DNA from: an uncultured Anaeroplasmataceae bacterium
GTDB lineage: Bacteria > Bacillota_I > Bacilli_A > Acholeplasmatales > Anaeroplasmataceae
DNA: 64,000 bases
Assembly (NCBI GenBank): GCA_949840955.1
Contig: CATKXV010000009.1
Span: 1-64,000 of the forward strand
Direction of reading: 5' to 3'
Position 1 is the first letter of the stretch. Every line of letters begins with the position of its first letter. The notes beneath the pieces were generated by a model that saw only the letters and a list, made by a program, of their open reading frames with translations, was not told the origin of the DNA and searched no databases. Of this stretch, positions 37,134-45,051 are shown one piece after another. A program made the translations under genes and the position numbers.

Positions 37134-38837
37134 TTGAAGAGAAAAATTATAATTTCCTTTGTTGTAAGCTTTGTTATATTCATTTTATTTCTTTTCTTCT
37201 TTCAGCCCATAGATTCTATAGAGGATTTAAGCACAACACCTGAGCTTTCTATAGTAGATGCCCAGGATCATGAAATTATGCATATGATACACGGACATAA
37301 AACAACACCAATCGACATAGAAAAGCTAAGTAAAAAAAATATAGAAATCCTATTAACAATAGAGGATAAAAATTTCTATAAGCATAGTGGCTTTAATATC
37401 AACCGTATCATAAAAACCATTCTATCGAATATCAAGAAAAATGAAAGCCATGGTGCTTCTACCATCACACAGCAATATATAAAAAATGTCTATTTGAATA
37501 ATAAAAAAACCATAGGGCGTAAAATAAAGGAGCTCTACTATGCCATTAAGCTTGAGCAAATAGCGACAAAGGATGAAATTTTAGCAGGCTATCTCAATTG
37601 TATTTATTTAGGGAATGACATCTACGGAATTGCTGATGGAGCCAAATATTACTTTAATACAAGCTATGAAGATTTAACAATCTCACAAATGACTACACTC
37701 GTAGCTCTTTTAAATGCCCCAAGCTATTACAGCAACCATCTCGATGAATTAGAACAAAAACGAAATAAGCTCTTACATGCTTTATATGAAAATTCCATTA
37801 TCACCCTAGAGGAATATCATGAGGCTATAGCTCCGCTTGTCTTTAGACTAAATAAAAAAATCTATAACAGCAATCTATTATACTATGTAGATGGCGTACT
37901 TAAAGAATTGAACACCCTAGATTACAGCAATAAATTTAATAAAATCATCAAAATTAAAACGAGATATGTACAAGGCATGAATTCCTTTTCCTTTTCTACA
38001 GAAGCCAATTATGCAGCAATTGCCATAGATAAAGATGGCTATATTCTAAGTATGATTGGAGATAAGGAGTATTCCTCCTCTAGCTTTAATATTGTTACAT
38101 CAGGAAAAAGAGATATCGCATCAACCATTAAGCCTATTTTATACTATGAGGCATTAAAGTGTGGCTTTACCCCAAGTACATCCTATTATAGTGGTCCCTA
38201 TTCCTTCTCCTACCATAATGAAATGGTAACCATCAAAAACTTTTCATCGATTTATCCCTATAGAAATATTTCTATGAGAGAAGCCCTTGCAACATCGGAT
38301 AACATTTATGCCATTAAAACACATCAGGCCTTAGGCTTTAAAACACTCGCCAATCATTTTAAAGCCTATCAAATTGAAGCCAATAGTCTTCCCTCCTTAG
38401 CCTTAGGAAGCATAGGAATGAGCCTTTATGATTTGACACGTATTTACTCTCAATTTTTTACCGAGGGAACATACCTTGACTTAAAATACATTGAAAATAT
38501 TTATAGAGGAGATCAAATCCTATATGCTCGTAGTCCAAAAAATAAAAGCTTAGGTGAGCCTAAGTATTTTAAAACGATAAAGGAGCTTATGGCTTCAACA
38601 TTTGACCCAAGTATACCTCATGCAACAGCAGCCTCCTATAGTACCCTACTTAAAACAAAATGCTATGGAAAAAGCGGATTATCTGATTTTGATTCCTATA
38701 TGATGGGGTTTAGTGATGATATATTAATTGGTGTATGGGCAGGATATATAGATAATCAATTCTTAGAAAACCCAGAAGTTAAAAGATTGCCAAAGGAAAT
38801 TTTTTTAAGATTGATGAACAGCTATGGATTCAATTAG
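37134..38837 (+). CDS. Class A penicillin-binding protein (glycosyltransferase-transpeptidase)
   Basis: Bifunctional peptidoglycan synthase outside the membrane. One anchor at about 5-23. The GT51 domain has the catalytic glutamate in TIEDKNFYKHSGFN (E77), then GASTITQQ (107-114) and EILAGYLNCIYLGNDIYG. The transpeptidase domain has S330-T-I-K333, S388-D-N390 and K513-S-G515; the last differs from the usual KTG by serine. 567 residues is short for class A, with no C-terminal extension, recalling the small sporulation-linked PbpG/PbpF types. The start codon is TTG, supported by AGAAGGTGAA at 37121-37130; no nearby ATG fits. Confidence 0.9.
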   Translation: MKRKIIISFVVSFVIFILFLFFFQPIDSIEDLSTTPELSIVDAQDHEIMHMIHGHKTTPIDIEKLSKKNIEILLTIEDKNFYKHSGFNINRIIKTILSNIKKNESHGASTITQQYIKNVYLNNKKTIGRKIKELYYAIKLEQIATKDEILAGYLNCIYLGNDIYGIADGAKYYFNTSYEDLTISQMTTLVALLNAPSYYSNHLDELEQKRNKLLHALYENSIITLEEYHEAIAPLVFRLNKKIYNSNLLYYVDGVLKELNTLDYSNKFNKIIKIKTRYVQGMNSFSFSTEANYAAIAIDKDGYILSMIGDKEYSSSSFNIVTSGKRDIASTIKPILYYEALKCGFTPSTSYYSGPYSFSYHNEMVTIKNFSSIYPYRNISMREALATSDNIYAIKTHQALGFKTLANHFKAYQIEANSLPSLALGSIGMSLYDLTRIYSQFFTEGTYLDLKYIENIYRGDQILYARSPKNKSLGEPKYFKTIKELMASTFDPSIPHATAASYSTLLKTKCYGKSGLSDFDSYMMGFSDDILIGVWAGYIDNQFLENPEVKRLPKEIFLRLMNSYGFN

Positions 38838-38877
38838 AAATCGATAATCCTTCGACGCATACCGCTTATGCAATAAA

Positions 38878-38920
38878 ATAAAGCAATTTTGAGCTTTTGT
38901 CAAAATTGCTTTATATTCTT
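38878..38920. terminator. Bidirectional terminator between the PBP and lipoprotein genes
   Basis: A 15-bp stem (ATAAAGCAATTTTGA / TCAAAATTGCTTTAT) with a 7-base loop and T-rich flanks on both strands, between convergent genes. Confidence 0.85.
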
Positions 38921-38944
38921 TACTTTAGACGAGAGAAAATGGAA

Positions 38945-39898
38945 TCATCCTTGAATAGAATAGATCTTATATTCTTCTTTTTGCTCTTTGGTTAATTCTT
39001 GAATCGTATAATATCCATACTCTAATGCTAGAGTGGCAGAAAACTTTGATTTTTCTACAGTAACCTCGCTAGATAAATACTTTTCCACATATTCATTTTC
39101 TAATAATCCTGTAATTAGCTGATCTGCCGAACAAGTAATCTCTGTCGGTAAAAGATGTTTGCAGGAGATCTTTACATCCATTTCTATATTCTCTTTTAAA
39201 TCAAGCTCCTCCCATATTTTTTCTGTAGGGATTGTAAGCCTCAATGTAAAGCTATCCTTTGTTGTATCAACAATGATTATATTAAACCAATCAATCATTT
39301 CATTTATATTAGGCAGAACAGAGGATAGGCTGTAATATTTTAAAACATCAATAAAAGAGATAATCATGGCCTTATAGTTTTCTGTTATATAGGATATATC
39401 TATTTTGTTTTTTATAGAAAGATGGGTATTTCCATTATCTAAATTTCCTATTAGATAAAGAAATTCATCATCATTTTGAATATCTCCCTTCAATTTGTAC
39501 TTTGTATCAAAGGATAAGCTATCGGAGTTTGTTTTGGTATACCCATCGATAAGAATATTGCCATCAAACCGATATTTTCTTAAATTGCTTTTTGCAGAAA
39601 CATCCATAGTATACCTTAAATCAATGGTTCGAAGCTCTGTTCCTTGAATCTTTATGAAGCCTTCTACATTTGTATTCAGCTTCATAGCTACGCCATTAAA
39701 GCTTGTATTGATTTTGGTTTGATCCAAAATTTCAAAAAGCTTCTTTACATCCTCTGGATTATCTGTCTTTTTAACAGAATAGAGCGTCTCCTTTTGATGT
39801 TCATCCAAATAGATTAGCTCTGCATCAACCTGCTTTTCTGCACAGCTCACAAATAAAGCACAAATAAGAAGGAGGATACATATTCTTATTTTTTGCAT
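38945..39898 (-). CDS. Putative lipoprotein of unknown function
   Basis: A 317-residue protein. The signal peptide ends in a lipobox LFVSC with C19 as the lipidated cysteine. The rest alternates charged and hydrophobic residues, consistent with a beta-rich periplasm-side domain (KLNTNVEGFIKIQGTELRTIDL...FDGNILIDGYTK...), similar in style to LppX/DUF6612-like lipoproteins, but I cannot assign a family. It lies 2 bases after mscS on the same strand, so it is probably expressed with the channel. Confidence 0.75.
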   Translation of the reverse strand: MQKIRICILLLICALFVSCAEKQVDAELIYLDEHQKETLYSVKKTDNPEDVKKLFEILDQTKINTSFNGVAMKLNTNVEGFIKIQGTELRTIDLRYTMDVSAKSNLRKYRFDGNILIDGYTKTNSDSLSFDTKYKLKGDIQNDDEFLYLIGNLDNGNTHLSIKNKIDISYITENYKAMIISFIDVLKYYSLSSVLPNINEMIDWFNIIIVDTTKDSFTLRLTIPTEKIWEELDLKENIEMDVKISCKHLLPTEITCSADQLITGLLENEYVEKYLSSEVTVEKSKFSATLALEYGYYTIQELTKEQKEEYKIYSIQG

Positions 39899-39900
39899 AA

Positions 39901-40743
39901 TTACTCCTTATTTTTGATAGCAACCTCTAATTGATTAAATGGAATTTCAATTTGATGCTCATCAAATGCCTTTTTTATTTCAACCATCAAATAATTATGA
40001 ACCGTCCAATAATCCTTATTGTTACACCAAACACGAATATTTAAATCTACACTAGAGCCAGCATATTCACGAATACCAACAAAGGGCTCAGGATCTGTAA
40101 AAATAAGTGCATTGGCACGACAAACCTCATTTATAACATCGGTAGCCTGATTTAAATCCGCATCATAGGCAATGGACATAACTACCTCTACCCTTCTCGT
40201 TTCTTTGATAGAGGTATTTACAATGACATTGTTGGCTAAGGAACCATTTGGCACATGGACAACCTTATTATCTGGTGTTACAAGAACCGTGTAAAACATA
40301 TGGATATCCTCAACCGTTCCTGATTCTCCATTCGTGGTTATTTTGTCTCCAATTCGAAACGGACGCATCGCAATAATAATAATTCCACCTGCAAAGTTAG
40401 ATAAGGAGCCCTGTAAGGCTAATCCAACAGATACTCCTGCGGATGCGATTAAAGCCGTAATTGATGCTGTTTCTATACCAATATATCCAACAAAGCAAAT
40501 TAAAGCTACCAGCTTAATAACAACTCGAATGGCCTGTGTTCCTACTCGAGACAGGGTTTCATCTGCTTGCTTTCTTTGAAGATGTCTATAAAGCTTTTTA
40601 GTTAAAACATTGGTTATTTTAAAAATGATAAACAAAAAAATTAATCCAATAACAAGCTTAATTCCTGTTGTTGTACACCAATTGATAATGATATCAAGTA
40701 ATGCCTTCCAATCAATGGAGGCTGTTTCTTCTGCTAAAAACAT
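39901..40743 (-). CDS. mscS: Small-conductance mechanosensitive channel MscS
   Basis: Osmotic-release channel, 280 residues. Three membrane helices; the third, pore-lining helix carries the Gly/Ala pattern ASAGVSVGLALQGSLSNFAGGIII near 95-118, followed by MRPFRIGDKI and the beta-domain VEDIHMFYTVLVTPDNKVVHVPNG. The C-terminal alpha/beta domain has RVWCNNKDYW. A AAAGGAAG site precedes the ATG. The palindrome at 40801-40816 contains a TATACT that could act as -10 for this gene on the minus strand. Confidence 0.93.
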   Translation of the reverse strand: MFLAEETASIDWKALLDIIINWCTTTGIKLVIGLIFLFIIFKITNVLTKKLYRHLQRKQADETLSRVGTQAIRVVIKLVALICFVGYIGIETASITALIASAGVSVGLALQGSLSNFAGGIIIIAMRPFRIGDKITTNGESGTVEDIHMFYTVLVTPDNKVVHVPNGSLANNVIVNTSIKETRRVEVVMSIAYDADLNQATDVINEVCRANALIFTDPEPFVGIREYAGSSVDLNIRVWCNNKDYWTVHNYLMVEIKKAFDEHQIEIPFNQLEVAIKNKE

Positions 40744-40800
40744 ATTTTTTTACTTCCTTTACATAATTTCACATTTTCATTTTAAAGTCTTAAGATAATT

Positions 40801-40816
40801 CTATAGTATACTATAG
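40801..40816. promoter_or_regulatory. 16-bp perfect palindrome with TATACT -10 on both strands
   Basis: CTATAGTATACTATAG is its own complement, so TATACT is offered to both the rightward small-RNA candidate and the leftward mscS gene. No good -35 is seen rightward. Leftward, TTGTCC lies 15 bases away. The core and the following GGTGTCT recur, inverted, at 57532-57552. Confidence 0.5.
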
Positions 40817-40927
40817 GTGTCTAAAGGACAAGAAAGGAGTTTACATAGTAGAATCGACAGAATATACCTCCCCCTTACATATACCGTCGATTAGATTACC
40901 GCTCTAGGCTACTAGAGCCTTTTTATT
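40817..40927 (+). ncRNA. Candidate small RNA 1 (C-rich loop)
   Basis: An intergenic unit of about 110 nt on the plus strand. It starts just after the TATACT at 40807-40812. Hairpin 1: TGTC/GACA (40818-40821 with 40827-40830). Hairpin 2: AATCGAC/GTCGATT (40852-40858 with 40886-40892), whose loop region holds CCTCCCCC (40867-40874). Hairpin 3: GCTCTAG/CTAGAGC (40901-40907 with 40912-40918), followed by TTTTT, a standard terminator pointing rightward. No plus-strand coding gene explains this terminator and there is no ATG reading frame inside. The C-rich loop could pair with ribosome binding sites, as in RsaE/RoxS-type RNAs. Its 5-prime end matches a second locus near 57.5 kb. Confidence 0.6.
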
Positions 40928-42209
40928 TGATTGGCTTTAGAAGCTCTACGCCTCCCATATAAGGCTGTAAGGCCTTAGGAACACGAACACTACCATCCAT
41001 CATGTAATTATTTTCTAATACTGCAATTAATCCCCTTGGCGTAGCTAATACCGTATTATTTAAGGTATGAACCAAATACGTTCCATTTTCTCCCTTGGTT
41101 CGAATTCCAAGACGTCTTGCTTGAGCATCTCCTAAGGTAGAACAGGATCCAACCTCAAAATATTTCTGCTGTCTAGGACTCCATGCCTCAACATCACAGG
41201 ATTTTACCTTTAAATCAGCTAAGTCTCCTGTACAGCATTCTAAGGTACGAACAGGAACATCTAGACTTCTAAAGAATTCTACTGTATAGCTCCACATCTT
41301 GTTATACCAATCCATACTTTCCTCAGGTTTACAAAGAACAATCATTTCCTGCTTTTCAAATTGATGCACACGGTAAATACCACGCTCTTCTATTCCGTGA
41401 GCCCCTACTTCCTTTCTAAAGCATGGAGAATAGGAGGTTAAAGTTATTGGTAAATCTGCCTCTTTCACAATTTGTCCTTTAAAGCGTCCAATCATAGAAT
41501 GCTCAGAGGTTCCAATAAGATAAAGATCCTCCCCCTCTATCTTATACATCATATTTTCCATTTCTGCAAAGCTCATTACCCCATTTACAACATCAGAACG
41601 AATCATAAAAGGTGGAATACAGTAGGTAAATCCCTTTTGAATCATAAAATCTCTAGCATAGCTTAGCATTGCAGAATGTAATCTTGCAATATCTCCAACA
41701 AGATAATAAAAGCCATTTCCACTCGTTCTTCCAGAAGCATCCTTATCTAATCCATTGAATCGAGCAATGATATCTGCATGATAAGGAATTTCATAGGTTG
41801 GTACAGCTGGTTCTCCATATTTTTCTATTTCTACATTCTCAGAATCGTCCTTACCTACAGGGACACTTTCATCAACCATTTGTGGTATAACCAGCATTTT
41901 TTGATTTAATACCTTTTGAGTTTCCTCTAATAATGGATCAATTTCGGCAATCCGTTGATTATTTTGAGTAACCGTTGCCTTAATTTCATTGGCCTTGTCA
42001 ATTTCCTTATTTTTCATAAGAATTCCAATTTGCTTACTTAGCTCATTTCTAGAGGCTCTAAGCGTTTCTCCTTCAAGCTTTAAGGAACGAATTTGCTTAT
42101 CTAGCTCTATGACCTCATCTACCAAAGGTAATTTCGCAGTTTGAAATTTCTTTTTAATATTTTCCTTTACCCTTTCTGGATTTTCTCTAATAAATTTAAT
42201 ATCCAACAT
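40923..42209 (-). CDS. serS: Seryl-tRNA synthetase
   Basis: Class II synthetase, 428 residues. The N-terminal coiled-coil arm (about 25-105, KLEGETLRASRNELSKQIG...) binds tRNA-Ser. The catalytic domain has motif 2 around CFRKEVGAHGIEERGIYRVHQFEK and motif 3 in NNTVLATPRGLIAVLEN. The ATG at 42209 (MLDIKFIRENPE, AAGGGGA upstream) is the true start; the longer frame upstream reads through the T-box leader. Expression is controlled by that leader. Confidence 0.97.
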   Translation of the reverse strand: MLDIKFIRENPERVKENIKKKFQTAKLPLVDEVIELDKQIRSLKLEGETLRASRNELSKQIGILMKNKEIDKANEIKATVTQNNQRIAEIDPLLEETQKVLNQKMLVIPQMVDESVPVGKDDSENVEIEKYGEPAVPTYEIPYHADIIARFNGLDKDASGRTSGNGFYYLVGDIARLHSAMLSYARDFMIQKGFTYCIPPFMIRSDVVNGVMSFAEMENMMYKIEGEDLYLIGTSEHSMIGRFKGQIVKEADLPITLTSYSPCFRKEVGAHGIEERGIYRVHQFEKQEMIVLCKPEESMDWYNKMWSYTVEFFRSLDVPVRTLECCTGDLADLKVKSCDVEAWSPRQQKYFEVGSCSTLGDAQARRLGIRTKGENGTYLVHTLNNTVLATPRGLIAVLENNYMMDGSVRVPKALQPYMGGVELLKPIK

Positions 42210-42229
42210 ATTCTTTTCCCCTTTTCTTT

Positions 42230-42442
42230 TAAAAATAAAAATCCTTAAGTAAAAACCTAAGGACGATAATAACCGTGGTGCCACCTTATTTCTAGCAAAT
42301 GCTAGCACTTTCTTTTCTTTAACGCAGAAAATACGCATCTTATCCGAGGTAGATTCATTTAATTTCTAGCTACTGATTTCCACCAAGCATCAGCTCTCTA
42401 TCAACATCAAAATTAAATTACTTGGTCTCTTCTTTTAAGACG
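42230..42442 (-). promoter_or_regulatory. T-box leader of serS (specifier UCU, serine)
   Basis: Read on the minus strand, the leader has the Stem I specifier loop with an AGTA on one side and GAA followed by TCT (42353-42351), a serine codon. It also has the distal-loop segment GATGCTTGGTGGAAATC, the T-box element AGGTGGCACCACGG (about 42286-42273), and a terminator TCCTTA/TAAGGA (42263-42242) with a T-rich tail. The TGGC in the T-box matches a GCCA end, fitting tRNA-Ser with discriminator G. Uncharged tRNA-Ser should promote read-through into serS. Confidence 0.93.
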
Positions 42443-42448
42443 CTTAAA

Positions 42449-42477
42449 ATTATAGCATGATTCCAAAGGAAATGCAA
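42449..42477 (-). promoter_or_regulatory. Promoter of the serS T-box leader
   Basis: On the minus strand, TTGCAT (42477-42472), a 17-base spacer and TATAAT (42454-42449) with TG one base upstream. The start is near 42442. Confidence 0.85.
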
Positions 42478-42482
42478 TTCCC

Positions 42483-42710
42483 TTATTTTACCAATTCCTT
42501 TTGTTGTTCTTCTTTTCCTTTATTTTCGCTTTTAATCCAAAAATATGAAATAACAATTCCTACACCCAAGATAGCCAAGACAATCAATAAGGTTGCCCAC
42601 CATATTTCCCAAGCAGAATAGCTCCATATTCCATATACCAGCATTGCAAGAGCTGTATAAACAATAGCAATACAAATATTTACATAATTCCTTTTTATTA
42701 TATCAAGCAT
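42483..42710 (-). CDS. Small two-helix membrane protein
   Basis: 75 residues with two hydrophobic helices (about 12-31 and 38-60) and a Lys/Glu-rich tail (SENKGKEEQQKELVK). The WSYSAWEIWWATLLIVLAIL stretch is tryptophan-rich. No family recognised. The ATG at 42710 is chosen because AAAAGGTG ends 6 bases upstream; the ATG at 42716 abuts that site. It lies directly downstream of the 299-residue membrane gene on the same strand. Confidence 0.65.
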   Translation of the reverse strand: MLDIIKRNYVNICIAIVYTALAMLVYGIWSYSAWEIWWATLLIVLAILGVGIVISYFWIKSENKGKEEQQKELVK

Positions 42711-42768
42711 ATACATCACCTTTTTGATTATACCATAAAATTCTTGAACAATCTATACATATAGGAAT

Positions 42769-43668
42769 TTAAAATGAATCCATGATTTCAATTTGAGCAT
42801 GATTTGTCATTTCCTTAACATAAGAATCAGCATTCATGCTGATAACCAAAAAGGCTATTTCAAATAAGGATAATGCAACAAAGATGCCCAATAGTGTATT
42901 TATAGCAGCAGCAATTAAGGAAAAAGCCAAAGCAATTAAAAAAATCAATAGACTTGTCAGTAAATAAAGTCCAATATTTTTCACATTGACAATATGCTTC
43001 AATTTTACAATTCCCCTACCATAGACCAAATAGGATAGCAATAGGCTAAACATTCCTGTTATACCTAGGATACATACAAACGAGATGAAAATGCTTGGCT
43101 TCCAAAGTAAATAAAGAAATGCTAAAAGAACTACCATTGCTACAGACAAAATACTACTAAACCCAATGGATACAATATATTTCCAGATACCTCGTTTTGC
43201 AATTGTTCTTCTAATTAAAAAGCGAATCAATATATACCCTGCAATATATCCCAAAATCCACCAAACGAAAAAGACAATACAGTATGCAACAATAGCTGAA
43301 GTAAAGTTTTCAATGCTAGCTGCGATTTGAGTCTGAAAAACCTCAAAATCTGTTCCTAATAGTGTGCTAAGGATTTCATATAGTGTTTGATTCATCCAAT
43401 CCTTAGAAAAAAGAACCTCTAGCGCTTCAGAAGGCATATTCCAATCCAGAGCCAAAATCTTATCCCATAATGTATTCCAAAGGATAGTAAAATCTAAATT
43501 TAAGGTACTCCCCAAGTTTTTTATATCGTTAATCAAATCTGTAAAAGCTGCATAAATTCCTGGAACTAAAATAGATACACCTATCATAATCCCTAAAAAC
43601 ATCGTTCCTAAAGGAGTGAAAAAATGCTTCAAGCTGATAAAATAATTTTGAATTCCTTTTTTTAACAT
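42769..43668 (-). CDS. Polytopic membrane protein of unknown function
   Basis: 299 residues. One membrane segment near 22-42, a soluble stretch of about 85 residues (DLINDIKNLGSTLNLDFTILWNTLWDK...), then about six segments from 128 to 280. No motif I can name; the helix-rich insert between segments 1 and 2 is unusual. Ribosome binding site GGAGA before the ATG. It sits between murA (behind a terminator) and the small membrane gene. Confidence 0.65.
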   Translation of the reverse strand: MLKKGIQNYFISLKHFFTPLGTMFLGIMIGVSILVPGIYAAFTDLINDIKNLGSTLNLDFTILWNTLWDKILALDWNMPSEALEVLFSKDWMNQTLYEILSTLLGTDFEVFQTQIAASIENFTSAIVAYCIVFFVWWILGYIAGYILIRFLIRRTIAKRGIWKYIVSIGFSSILSVAMVVLLAFLYLLWKPSIFISFVCILGITGMFSLLLSYLVYGRGIVKLKHIVNVKNIGLYLLTSLLIFLIALAFSLIAAAINTLLGIFVALSLFEIAFLVISMNADSYVKEMTNHAQIEIMDSF

Positions 43669-43737
43669 GGCTCTGTCTCCATAAATCTCATTTTATGACA
43701 TTATACCATATAAAATGACAAACTTCTACTTGTTTTA

Positions 43738-43767
43738 CCAAAAGAAAAAGCTGGCTTTATCCAGCTT
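43738..43767 (-). terminator. Terminator of murA
   Basis: Stem AAGCTGG / CCAGCTT (43748-43754 with 43761-43767), then TTTCTTTT on the minus strand. The murA stop codon lies at the base of the stem. Confidence 0.82.
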
Positions 43768-45004
43768 AAAGGATTGTGATTTTTCCCCCTAAGGATTTAA
43801 TTTTATGGATTATATCATCATACCCTCTTAAAACATATTCAAAGTTGGATATTTTCGATTCCCCATCTCCTAATAATGCTAAGAGTAAAAGAGCGGCTCC
43901 ATGCCTTAAATCATAGGCCTTATATTCCTTAGAATGAATTATAGTTGTTCCAAGCACACTTGCTTTATTTCCTTCAATCCTGCATTCTACTCCACTTTGA
44001 ATTAAATCTGTATAAATTTGCATTCTATTTTCAAAAATGGTCTCTTCAATTTGAGATGTTCCTATGGTATTTAGAAATAAAACTCCAAAAATAGACTGAA
44101 TATCTGTAGGTAAGGCTGGATAGACTCCTGTTTTTAAAAGCATAGGCTTACCATAGCTTTTTTTAGCATGAATCTCATTATCCTTTATCAGAAGCTGATA
44201 GCCTGCATCCTTTAATACCTCTAGTGGATATTGCATATCCTTGGGGTTAACTCTTTTGACAACAACATCGCCCTTTAATAGGCCTAAGGCTACATAGGTA
44301 AAGGCCTCAATCCGATCTGGAATCACAGTATGCTTAACCAACTTAAATTCCAATCTTGCCTTCTCATAGAATAAGCCCTCCTGTGTATAAAAAATAGGAT
44401 AACCGATTTCCTTTAAAAATGTGATTACATCCATCCCCTCTGGTTCAAATAAACCATGGAGAATGGTTACCTTAGATAAAGAAAGTGCTGCAAATAAAGC
44501 ATTCATAGAAGCCCCTACACTTGGCTTAGCTAAAGCAATTGTAGCAACTTCATTCGTTGTAGTTTTATATAGCGTTAAAATATTTCCTTCAATATGGTAT
44601 GTAAAGCCTAAATCTGTAAAGGCTTGTAAATGAACATCAATCGGTCTAGCTCCGATTTTGCATCCTCCTGGAAGCCAAATTTCACATTTGGAAAATAAAG
44701 CTAAAAAGACTCCAATGAAATAATATGAGCCACGAATTCTCCTACATTCATCAAAAAATAGTGGCTTATATTTTAAATTGACATTATCGATTAGCATGGT
44801 ATGTCCCTTAAATATAACCCTACAATCCAAATATCGCAGAATTTGACATATATCAAAGACATCACTGATTCTTGGAACATTTCGTAAAAGAACCTTTCCC
44901 TTGGCAAGCAAGCTTGCACATATCAGAGGGATAGCAGCATTTTTTGCTCCTGAGCATTGCACAGTTCCTTTTATATATGAGCCACCTAAAACCTGAATAT
45001 CCAT
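43766..45004 (-). CDS. murA: UDP-N-acetylglucosamine 1-carboxyvinyltransferase
   Basis: First committed step of peptidoglycan synthesis: transfers enolpyruvate from PEP to UDP-GlcNAc in the cytoplasm. 412 residues. SGAKNAA places the active-site lysine at K21. The catalytic loop LPGGCKIGARP has C115, the fosfomycin target, at exactly the number used for the E. coli enzyme, which supports the ATG at 45004. LPTDIQS carries the catalytic aspartate. AGGTG ends 6 bases before this ATG. Probably co-transcribed with the phosphoesterase gene 47 bases upstream. Confidence 0.93.
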   Translation of the reverse strand: MDIQVLGGSYIKGTVQCSGAKNAAIPLICASLLAKGKVLLRNVPRISDVFDICQILRYLDCRVIFKGHTMLIDNVNLKYKPLFFDECRRIRGSYYFIGVFLALFSKCEIWLPGGCKIGARPIDVHLQAFTDLGFTYHIEGNILTLYKTTTNEVATIALAKPSVGASMNALFAALSLSKVTILHGLFEPEGMDVITFLKEIGYPIFYTQEGLFYEKARLEFKLVKHTVIPDRIEAFTYVALGLLKGDVVVKRVNPKDMQYPLEVLKDAGYQLLIKDNEIHAKKSYGKPMLLKTGVYPALPTDIQSIFGVLFLNTIGTSQIEETIFENRMQIYTDLIQSGVECRIEGNKASVLGTTIIHSKEYKAYDLRHGAALLLLALLGDGESKISNFEYVLRGYDDIIHKIKSLGGKITIL

Positions 45005-45051
45005 TATCATCACCTACTAAAGACTATGCAAGTCCTTAAGGGATAATGAAT

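Noticed and set aside
40852-40892. Short peptide gene after AAAGGAG at 40834-40840
   Set aside because: No ATG, GTG or TTG at suitable distance opens a usable frame; a stop codon follows at once, and the region folds as a hairpin.
42210-42338. Upstream in-frame extension of serS (43 extra residues)
   Set aside because: It reads through the T-box leader and terminator; the ATG at 42209 has a proper ribosome binding site and matches the conserved serS start.
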